A stretch of 9,760 nt of DNA from Spirochaetales bacterium (GTDB lineage Bacteria > Spirochaetota > Spirochaetia > SZUA-6), in assembly GCA_003233545.1 (NCBI GenBank), contig QILZ01000357.1:1-9760 (forward strand). Direction: 5' to 3'. The position numbers were made by a program, and so were the translations under genes. Positions 1 through 4,993 of this stretch are shown here, one piece after another. The notes beneath the pieces were generated by a model. That model was not told where the DNA came from. It saw only the letters and a list, made by a program, of their open reading frames with translations, and made no database searches. Numbering within the stretch: the stretch's first letter is position 1; every line of letters starts with the position of its first letter.

Positions 1-143
1 GTATTATCGTTTTCCAGGGTTGTAAGATCAAGATTTTCAAGAAGCCTTTCAGGGAAAGTCGATTCAATTAAATCCCGCATGTTTTCTTTGGCTGTTTCAA
101 TTTCTTTAAACAGTTTATCATGCGGATTCATGACATCCTTCAT
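1..143 (-). CDS. Rpn-family recombination-promoting nuclease, N-terminal part (cut by window edge)
   Basis: The minus strand encodes 47 residues before the window ends. They contain NPHDKLFKEIE near residue 6, then an ESTFPERLLENLDLTTLE stretch. This is the characteristic opening of Rpn/PDDEXK_2 (PF04754, 'transposase_31') proteins, which are DNA endonucleases of about 300 residues linked to RecA-independent recombination. The catalytic D-ExK core would lie further downstream, outside the window, so activity cannot be judged. Two starts are possible. ATG at 143 falls where transcription should begin from the promoter at 150-178, giving a leaderless mRNA. ATG at 131 has AAGGA 4 nt upstream and gives MNPHDK, a common start for the family. 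The gene diverges from the ATPase at 349. Family call from sequence recognition; no search was run. Confidence 0.75.
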   Translation of the reverse strand, partial: MKDVMNPHDKLFKEIETAKENMRDLIESTFPERLLENLDLTTLENDN

Positions 144-149
144 GTTTTT

Positions 150-178
150 AATATACTTTAAATTACTTGGACTTACAA
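150..178 (-). promoter_or_regulatory. Promoter of the Rpn gene, possibly leaderless
   Basis: Read on the minus strand, TTGTAA (178-173) is followed by a 17-nt spacer and TATATT (155-150). Six bases (149-144) then separate the -10 from ATG at 143, so the predicted +1 is the A of that ATG or the base beside it. If translation instead starts at 131, the transcript would open directly with the AAGGA ribosome binding site. Pattern match only. Confidence 0.5.
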
Positions 179-181
179 TTA

Positions 182-256
182 TTCAACGACAATTTAAATA
201 AGATGCTATGAATAAGAATAACTTTCTTATTTCAACTAAGTTGTCTTACGGTTGAA
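182..256. promoter_or_regulatory. Nested inverted repeats between divergent promoters (possible operator)
   Basis: The 205-nt gap between the divergent rpn and ATPase genes is AT-rich and rich in dyads. The best is AATAAGAA (211-218), 5 nt, TTCTTATT (224-231), a perfect 8-bp arm. It is flanked by a looser outer pair: TTCAACGACAA (182-192) against TTGTC (241-245) and GTTGAA (251-256), with 5 extra bases between the two right-hand parts. A small palindrome CAACT-A-AGTTG lies at 233-243. A further pair, TTACGGTT (246-253)/AACCGTAA (271-278), lies just downstream. The dyads sit between the two promoters, where a shared regulator could bind. AT-rich sequence produces chance dyads, so this is tentative. 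Confidence 0.35.
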
Positions 257-313
257 AATATAAAATAATAAACCGTAATTTTTGCCTGCTGTCAAAAATA
301 TCAGCATAAATAT

Positions 314-342
314 TTGCCAATAGTCAAAAAATCTTGTAAAAT
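314..342 (+). promoter_or_regulatory. Promoter of the AAA_14 ATPase gene, predicted leaderless
   Basis: TTGCCA (314-319), a 17-nt spacer and TAAAAT (337-342) form a good sigma-70-type promoter. The ATG at 349 is 7 bases past the -10, exactly where transcription should begin. No Shine-Dalgarno sequence precedes the ATG, which fits a leaderless transcript. Confidence 0.55.
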
Positions 343-348
343 AGTATT

Positions 349-1420
349 ATGATTAGAAATAGATACTTAACAGATGTAGTTGTCGAAGATCTGAAAGAGA
401 AGATGGTATTTGTCGGAGGACCCCGGCAGGTTGGCAAAACAACTATGTCCAATAAGCTTATAGCAGAGCAATTTAAAAGCTGGGCTTATTATAATTGGGA
501 TAACAGGACTGCCAGGAAAAGAATTTTAAATTCCGATTGGCCGGGAGATGCCGAGCTAATAATCCTTGATGAAATACATAAATACAAAAATTGGAAAAGG
601 TTGATAAAAGGAGAATGGGATACGGTCGGTAACAGATATAAATTTCTTATTACCGGCAGTGCCAGGCTGGATTTATACAGAAAGGGAGGAGACTCTCTCC
701 AGGGACGTTATCATTATTACAGGCTACATCCTTTTTCTCTGGCAGAATTACTGAATAAAAAGAATCAAATAAGAATTAATAAAGAATTAAACATCGATAA
801 TTTATCTGCATTTCACGAGATGGATATATTAAATGTTTTTGGCGGATTTCCGGAACCTCTTATTAAGCAGGATCACAGATCGTTAAGACGATGGCATAAT
901 GAAAAAAACAATCGTCTTTTCAGAGAAGATATTCGGGAAATAGAGCTTGTCAGGGATATTTCGGATATGATTTTATTGAGTGACCTTTTACCTCAAAAGG
1001 TCGGATCTTTACTGTCTGTTAATTCGATTCGGGAAGACCTTGAAGTAAGTTATAAAGCGGCTCTAATGGGATTGGTCGGAAGTTGATGAAGAATCTCCCA
1101 GATTTGAAAATATGATAGCTTCACATCTTTTAAAGTTGGTTCATTTTCTCTATGACTATGAAGGTTATAGAACAGGTATCTATTTTTTACGGGATGTGGA
1201 TAAAAGAGAGGTTGATTTTATTATAACTGAAAAAGAGAAACCCTGGTTTGCTCTGGAAGTGAAATTGAATGATACCAACCCATCGGGGAGGTTAAAGTAC
1301 TTCGGGGACAGGCTGAATATTCCATATCTATATCAGGTGGTTAAGACAAAAGATGTAGATAGGTTTATTAATGGTGTTCGGGTAATGTCGGCAGATAAAT
1401 TTCTTGCAGCTCTAATCTAA
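349..1420 (+). pseudogene. AAA_14 / DUF4143 ATPase gene broken by an internal out-of-frame deletion
   Basis: The first reading frame (349-1086, 245 residues) carries a P-loop GGPRQVGKTT (23-32), Walker B LIILDEIHK (70-78), a sensor-like LITGSAR (100-106) and the GRYHYYRLHPFS block typical of AAA_14 (PF13173). It continues into DUF4143 (PF13635) as far as EVSYKA, then runs into a stop in the wrong frame. The second frame resumes at WDWSEVDEESPRFENM, starting at 1067 right after a TAA (1064-1066), and continues to 1420 with REVDF...FALEVK, the D-ExK-like core of DUF4143. Intact relatives are about 390 residues and, as I recall the family, have about 36 residues between these two points. So roughly 105-110 bp appear to be missing. 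In this family the protein is thought to act on DNA in accessory or defence contexts, but its role is not settled. Each half alone is probably non-functional. Confidence 0.8.
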
Positions 1421-1445
1421 ATTAAAGTCAGGTAGAATTTAAGTA

Positions 1446-2255
1446 TTACCCGATGAGTCTCTTTTTTAACCTGTATATGGCAAGGCTCGAAAATATTACT
1501 ATAAAAACAATGATGTAGAGAAGGTTTAAAAGAAGAGTCCATGGAAAAATGTTAAAAGCGAAGGCCCTTACAAGAATCGCAGAATGGGTGAGCGGAAACA
1601 GGTATGCGAGTTTTCGGACTATTCCAGGCAGGTTGTCCAGCGGAAATACGATGCCGGAAAAGAAAAACATTGGCGTAAGAAGCCCGGTAAAGTAGAAGTT
1701 AAAATGATTTATGTTGTTAACAAATGATGTGATAAAAAGGGATAAGGCACCGAACATCAAACCGGTTAAAAACCCGACAAGAGGTGAGAAAATCGCAGAG
1801 GGTGAGGGTACAAGCCCGAAAACTGCAATAACAATGAGCACGGCAGCGGAAAAGAAGAAGCCTTTGGTACCTGCAAATATGATTTCGCCGATAAAGAGGT
1901 CCTTAACATCGATGGATGCCGATATCATACCATCATATACTTTGTCGAACTCGAGGCGGATGAATGTACCGAAAGAGCATTCGAAAGCAGCGGTAAACAT
2001 GGCAGGCGGAACGATGATTCCTGTGGCAAGAAACATTATGTATGAGGTGCCGTTTATTAAACCCACATAGTGTCCGAGACCCAGACCGACTGCCGCAAGG
2101 AATATGAGCGGTTCCAGGAACGGCGGGAATCCATTGCTTATGAGATTTTTAGTATAGACTCTATAGTGCCTATACCAGACACTGTAGATACGGCTTGCAA
2201 GCCCGGGAACCTGTATTTCTACTTTTTTTATTTGAGCCGGTGAATTACTATTCAT
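1446..2255 (-). CDS. ABC-2 type exporter, membrane subunit (NodJ-like)
   Basis: This 269-residue protein is the permease of an ABC exporter in the inner membrane. It has a basic, hydrophilic N-terminus and about six hydrophobic segments near residues 43-63, 71-92, 126-149, 156-178, 187-207 and 240-261. Residues 199-224 (FSGIVFPLDNLP, then YLFPLTH) match the conserved end of the ABC-2 membrane family that includes NodJ and drug or lipid exporters. It lies 23 nt downstream of the ATPase gene on the same strand and is surely co-transcribed with it. The nearest AGGAG is about 18 nt from the ATG, unusually far, and no other in-frame start exists upstream. Translation may depend on coupling to the ATPase gene. 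The 3' end converges on the broken ATPase gene, 25 nt away, with no clear terminator. The substrate cannot be deduced. Confidence 0.88.
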   Translation of the reverse strand: MNSNSPAQIKKVEIQVPGLASRIYSVWYRHYRVYTKNLISNGFPPFLEPLIFLAAVGLGLGHYVGLINGTSYIMFLATGIIVPPAMFTAAFECSFGTFIRLEFDKVYDGMISASIDVKDLFIGEIIFAGTKGFFFSAAVLIVIAVFGLVPSPSAIFSPLVGFLTGLMFGALSLFITSFVNNINHFNFYFTGLLTPMFFFSGIVFPLDNLPGIVRKLAYLFPLTHSAILVRAFAFNIFPWTLLLNLLYIIVFIVIFSSLAIYRLKKRLIG

Positions 2256-2278
2256 ACTGTATTTCGGTTCTAACTCCT

Positions 2279-3196
2279 CTACTCATTAAGATGCCTACCC
2301 GTAGTTTTTAAAAAGAGGTCCTCCAGGTTGGACTGCCGTATATAGACATCACCCGGATTGTAATCCGTAACAATTCTCTTGAGAGTTTCAAGTTCATTCG
2401 AATACAACAGGTACCTGCTTTCGGTTCCTTCGATACGAATATTTCTATTATCATGAAAAGTAACCGGTTTTTCCTGGTTGAATATCTCGAGAACATAGGG
2501 TTCGATATGCTTTTTAAGTAGTTGTGCAGGCCTTCCTTCGAGTATTTTTTCTCCGAGATTCATTATTATGAGCCTGGTGCACAGCTGAAAAGCCTCTTCC
2601 ATGTAATGGGTAGTGAGGATAATTGTAACTCCCTCGCGCTGAAGTTTTCTGAGTTTATCCCATATAAGATTGCGGACCTGCGGGTCTAAACCCGTTGTCG
2701 GCTCATCGAGTATAAGAAGCTTCGGCCGGTTTATCAGGGCTCTTGCAATAATAAGCCTTCTCTTCATACCCCCGGAAAGGTCCCGTATTTTTGATTTCTT
2801 TTTTTCGGTGAGTTCCATGAAATTAAGCAGTTCATCGATACGTTTTGATATTTCTCTTTTTCGCAACCCGTAGAATCTTGAATATATAAAGAGGTTCTGT
2901 TCGACGCTGAGCTCCAGGTCGAGATTGTTCTCCTGTGGTACGATTCCTGCAAGGGCTTTAATCTGCAGTTCATTATACCCGGGGTCATAGCCGAACACAT
3001 TTATTGCGCTTTTGCCGGAATTATCCCTTAGTGCGTTCCCGTAGAGCATCCTGGACATTGTAGTTTTACCGGCACCATTCGGACCGAGCATTCCGAAACA
3101 GGCGCTCTTTTCCACCTGAAAGGAGAGGTTTTTTACCGCTTTAAGATTGCCGTAACTCTTGGTAACGTTATCCGCTTTTATTACAGTATCAATCAT
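2279..3196 (-). CDS. ABC-2 type exporter, ATP-binding subunit (NodI-like)
   Basis: This 305-residue protein is a complete nucleotide-binding subunit. Walker A GPNGAGKTT is at 38-46, the Q-loop glutamine at about 88, the signature LSGGM at 140-144, Walker B LLILDE at 160-165, the D-loop GLDP at 169-172 and the switch histidine (TTHYMEEA) at about 197. CFGMLGPNGAGKTT followed by RMLYG resembles NodI/CcmA-type ATPases. The C-terminal 80 or so residues resemble the regulatory tail of that group. It would pair with the downstream permease to form a two-gene exporter with two copies of each subunit. No substrate-synthesis genes are adjacent. The start at 3196 is supported by a strong promoter close upstream; only a weak GTGGT lies ahead of the ATG. 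Length and motifs show no damage. Confidence 0.93.
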   Translation of the reverse strand: MIDTVIKADNVTKSYGNLKAVKNLSFQVEKSACFGMLGPNGAGKTTMSRMLYGNALRDNSGKSAINVFGYDPGYNELQIKALAGIVPQENNLDLELSVEQNLFIYSRFYGLRKREISKRIDELLNFMELTEKKKSKIRDLSGGMKRRLIIARALINRPKLLILDEPTTGLDPQVRNLIWDKLRKLQREGVTIILTTHYMEEAFQLCTRLIIMNLGEKILEGRPAQLLKKHIEPYVLEIFNQEKPVTFHDNRNIRIEGTESRYLLYSNELETLKRIVTDYNPGDVYIRQSNLEDLFLKTTGRHLNE

Positions 3197-3208
3197 ATAT
3201 TACCACAA

Positions 3209-3237
3209 ACTATAATCATCGATGTACTCAGGGTCAA
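3209..3237 (-). promoter_or_regulatory. Promoter of the ABC exporter operon
   Basis: On the minus strand, TTGACC (3237-3232), a 17-nt spacer and TATAGT (3214-3209) are near consensus. Only 12 nt separate the -10 from the ATG at 3196, so the mRNA leader would be about 6 nt, too short for a normal Shine-Dalgarno interaction. Confidence 0.65.
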
Positions 3238-3250
3238 TTAAAATAAGATT

Positions 3251-3382
3251 CTAATTTTGCCCTTCTATTACCTGAATGGCCGTTTTTTTAGACCCGCAAG
3301 AGACTCATCGAAAACCTAATCCTGCGGTCTTTTCCAATACCCGAATGGCCGTATTGATATTTCCGAACTCCGGGCACTTCAT
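3251..3382 (-). pseudogene. Decayed short coding relic, unidentified
   Basis: On the minus strand a frame opens MKCPEFGNINTAIRVLEK, reaches a TGA (3307-3305) after 25 codons, then continues VSCGSKKTAIQVIEGQN to a TAG at 3251. The two TAI-V-E pieces come from a 21-bp direct repeat (3263-3283 and 3332-3352, 18 of 21 identical) spaced 69 bp, an exact number of codons. The MKCPEFGN part may continue, after a frameshift, the relic at 3382-3486. I recognise no family with confidence. There is no ribosome binding site. Most likely a coding remnant, but chance cannot be excluded. Confidence 0.3.
3263..3352. repeat. Pair of 21-bp imperfect direct repeats, 69 bp apart
   Basis: TTCTATTACCTGAATGGCCG plus T (3263-3283) and TTCCAATACCCGAATGGCCG plus T (3332-3352) share 18 of 21 bases, including the unbroken core GAATGGCCGT. 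The offset of 69 bp equals 23 codons. A hairpin-forming pair, AGACCCGCA (3290-3298) and TGCGGTCT (3323-3330), lies between them. Only two copies are seen. Confidence 0.5.
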
Positions 3383-3486
3383 TATCTAAAAATAAAACGT
3401 TTCTGTAAGATGCTAAGGGCCATACACATAGCTCCGTCAAAGAGCGGGATTCCCTGCCCGATTTTTTTAAGATATGGTATACGCAT
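3382..3486 (-). pseudogene. N-terminal relic of a homocysteine S-methyltransferase-like gene
   Basis: A 34-codon frame on the minus strand starts at ATG 3486, 7 nt after a strong AAGGAG (3499-3494), and ends at TAA 3384-3382. It reads MRIPYLKKIGQGIPLFDGAM, then CMALSILQKR. The homocysteine S-methyltransferase domain of MetH and related enzymes opens with L(F/L)DGAMGTML. Here GT is replaced by CM, reachable by two single-base changes (GGT to TGT, ACG to ATG). The frame then shifts: an alternative frame reads LDNEVP, and the next reads CPEFGN, resembling the segment that normally follows. The rest of the roughly 300-residue domain is absent. It could alternatively be a real 34-residue peptide, since the ribosome binding site is intact. 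Confidence 0.4.
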
Positions 3487-3598
3487 TTTAAAACTCCTTA
3501 AGGGCAATATATTCTCTAAAGTGTATTATTGTTAAGTTTTATAAAATAATTAAGATCTATAAAGAGAAAGACCCCTTCTGTTTATTAAATAGAGATCA

Positions 3599-4021
3599 TT
3601 AATGTTTCTCAACATTTAGATTGATATGAGCCTCTACGGGAATTGAACTTTCAAGATTAAGGATAATTGATTTCCGGCCGATTAAAATATTATTTTTATC
3701 CTCTGCTTCAAATGTTTCAACCGTGATTTGCCATTTTCCCTGTTCAAGGCCGAGCAGGTAGCTTCTGGTGCTGCATGTTTTCATGGTGAATTTCTGTTTT
3801 CCGGGTCCGATTCCCGATATTTTATATGACAGGATTCCCGGTTTTTGAGAATTTAGATAATCTGTTTCTATTTCAACAGTATTGATAACCAAAGTAGTAC
3901 TGTTTTTTTCCTTGTAGTGCGAATTCATAGCTGATGAATTCGAATAAGAATTGTGAGCCAGAAGAATACCGGGCATTATAAGGATTAATCCGATGTTTAA
4001 GTAAAGGCTGTACTTTTTCAT
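3599..4021 (-). CDS. Small secreted protein of unknown function, beta-rich
   Basis: This 140-residue protein begins MKKYSLYLNIGLILIMPGILLA, a clear signal peptide likely cut after residue 22. There is no lipobox cysteine, so it should be soluble in the periplasm or outside the cell. The mature part is short of helix-formers and ends with a segment (LLGLEQGKWQITVETFEAED, then SIILNLESSIPVEAHINLNV) patterned like extracellular beta-sandwich modules that read G-x-W-x-I-x-V-x-A. Two cysteines near residues 80-85 are the only ones beyond the signal. I do not recognise a named family. The ATG is preceded by AAGGGG with 11 nt spacing; that site is part of a hairpin (4033-4057). It is transcribed alone, away from the divergent genes around it. 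Confidence 0.72.
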   Translation of the reverse strand: MKKYSLYLNIGLILIMPGILLAHNSYSNSSAMNSHYKEKNSTTLVINTVEIETDYLNSQKPGILSYKISGIGPGKQKFTMKTCSTRSYLLGLEQGKWQITVETFEAEDKNNILIGRKSIILNLESSIPVEAHINLNVEKH

Positions 4022-4032
4022 TTTCGTTTCTA

Positions 4033-4057
4033 CCCCTTTTAATGTATTTAAAAGAGG
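4033..4057 (-). promoter_or_regulatory. Leader hairpin that hides the ribosome binding site of the secreted-protein gene
   Basis: In the minus-strand mRNA, CCUCUUUUAA (4057-4048) can pair with UUAAAAGGGG (4042-4033) across a 5-nt AUACA loop. All 10 positions pair, one as U-G. The 3' arm contains the GGGG Shine-Dalgarno core, 11 nt before the start codon, so folding would block translation. The leader is also longer than those of neighbouring genes. Confidence 0.5.
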
Positions 4058-4171
4058 TATGTTTATAATTTGCTTTTGATTTATTTAAAAAAGAATAAAA
4101 ATAATGTCCTTAACCTTAAATCAATTTGAATAACAGCATTTTACAGGCTTCCCCACGAGTATCCCCGGGTT

Positions 4172-4410
4172 TTATAAGAATTTCATAGTTTCGGCCAGGA
4201 CCTTTATGTCTCTCCTGATTTCTGCAAACTGTTCGTTTGCTTTTTCACGCTCCATTAGACTTTCGACAAGCAGGTTGATATATCTTTTTAATGCTTTTTC
4301 GTCTTTTACATTAACTGCTTCTAATATAACATATAAACGGTGTTTTCTCAAATCTGCTTCTTTTTTTATAATTAGTTTAAAAAATCGGGGTAGCCATGTT
4401 GTTTAAACAT
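4172..4410 (-). pseudogene. Small charged helical protein, probably frameshifted
   Basis: On the minus strand an open frame from 4402 to the TAA at 4174-4172 encodes KKEADLRKHRLYVILEA, then about 45 residues rich in K, E and R ending LAETMKFL. This looks like a helical, coiled-coil-like protein. The frame lacks an ATG. ATG at 4410 starts MFKQHGYPDF in a different frame and stops after 12 codons. One extra or missing base in the T6 run (about 4381-4386) would fuse the two into a protein of about 78 residues. A TTG at 4351 is the only other start and has no ribosome binding site. It diverges from ygbA. It may be a broken gene or an assembly slip at a homopolymer. No family recognised; the plus-strand frame over it is a shadow. 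Confidence 0.4.
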
Positions 4411-4417
4411 CCTTTTC

Positions 4418-4435
4418 TATACAGTATACTTATAC
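4418..4435. promoter_or_regulatory. Triple TATAC repeat in the divergent promoter region upstream of ygbA
   Basis: TATAC occurs at 4418-4422, 4425-4429 and 4431-4435. The last two, read with their flanks, form GTATA-CT-TATAC, an inverted repeat. The element lies between the small minus-strand gene and ygbA and supplies TATACT/TATAGA -10-like hexamers on the minus strand. For ygbA, TATATAAA at 4465-4472 is the likely -10, with no good -35. I found no clear FNR/HcpR-like or NsrR-like site. Confidence 0.3.
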
Positions 4436-4486
4436 GGATAAAAGCTGGCCGTAAGATATTCGGATATATAAAACCATAAAGGAAAA

Positions 4487-4855
4487 ATGCAGATGGAAAA
4501 GCAGCTTAAACGAATATACAGGGAAAAACATACATTATCTGTAATGATTATGTTGTACTGTAACAATTACCATGAGACGGATAAAAATACTCTCTGTGCA
4601 GAGTGTGATAAGCTTTTAATGTATGCAATGGAACGGATAGATAAATGTCCGTTTTCTTTAAAGAAACTTAAAAAACCGACCTGTCTCAACTGTCCTGTCC
4701 ACTGCTATAAACGGGATGTCAGGGAAGCAATAAAGAATATTATGCGGTATTCCGGTCCGAGAATGCTTACAAGACATCCGGTATTAACACTTTTCCATTT
4801 TATTGACGGATCAGGAAAACCGGAAGATATTGTAAAAGATAAAAATGTTCTATAA
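4487..4855 (+). CDS. ygbA: YgbA family protein (nitrous oxide-stimulated promoter family)
   Basis: This protein of 120-122 residues matches YgbA (PF11756) along its length. It has an RIYREKHTLSVMIMLYC opening, a CAEC pair (37, 40), C54, the PTCLNCPVHCYK block (C66, C69, C73), then GPRMLTRHPVLTLFHFIDG. The conserved cysteines suggest metal or Fe-S binding, though the chemistry is not established. In enterobacteria ygbA belongs to the NsrR nitric-oxide regulon and contributes to nitrosative-stress resistance under low oxygen. The start at 4487 is only 3 nt after AAAGGA (4478-4483). The ATG at 4493 (MEKQLKRIY) has a better 9-nt spacing and is the likelier start. The TOTE-like gene follows on the same strand, with 138 nt to its first ATG. 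No sign of damage. Confidence 0.88.
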   Translation: MQMEKQLKRIYREKHTLSVMIMLYCNNYHETDKNTLCAECDKLLMYAMERIDKCPFSLKKLKKPTCLNCPVHCYKRDVREAIKNIMRYSGPRMLTRHPVLTLFHFIDGSGKPEDIVKDKNVL

Positions 4856-4993
4856 ATTGGATTGCGGATATTTGCTGGTAAAATCCAGGTTAATGAATAC
4901 AACAGATTTATCGTAAGCAGATATAATTACGAGGCTTATAAATGCAGCAGGATAGAAATTCGGGGTTTAAGGTATAAATATTTACGCATAAGT

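Noticed and set aside
1711..2070. Plus-strand open frame over the permease gene
   Set aside because: Antisense to a well-supported ABC permease, no ribosome binding site, composition unlike a protein.
3290..3333. Hairpin followed by TTTT on the plus strand, terminator-like
   Set aside because: No plus-strand gene ends nearby. It arises from the relic repeat region and the stem has a bulge.
4206..4406. Plus-strand open frame beginning MSLLISANCSF
   Set aside because: Shadow of the charged minus-strand frame at 4172-4410, which reads more like a protein.
4942..4977. Eleven-codon frame ahead of the TOTE-like gene with GAGG upstream
   Set aside because: Possible uORF, but too short to separate from chance; no conservation information.
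4862..4993. TTG-initiated extension of the TOTE-like protein by 44 residues
   Set aside because: No ATG or ribosome binding site. The coiled coil at ATG 4994 matches the family's N-terminus and the extension shows no conserved features.
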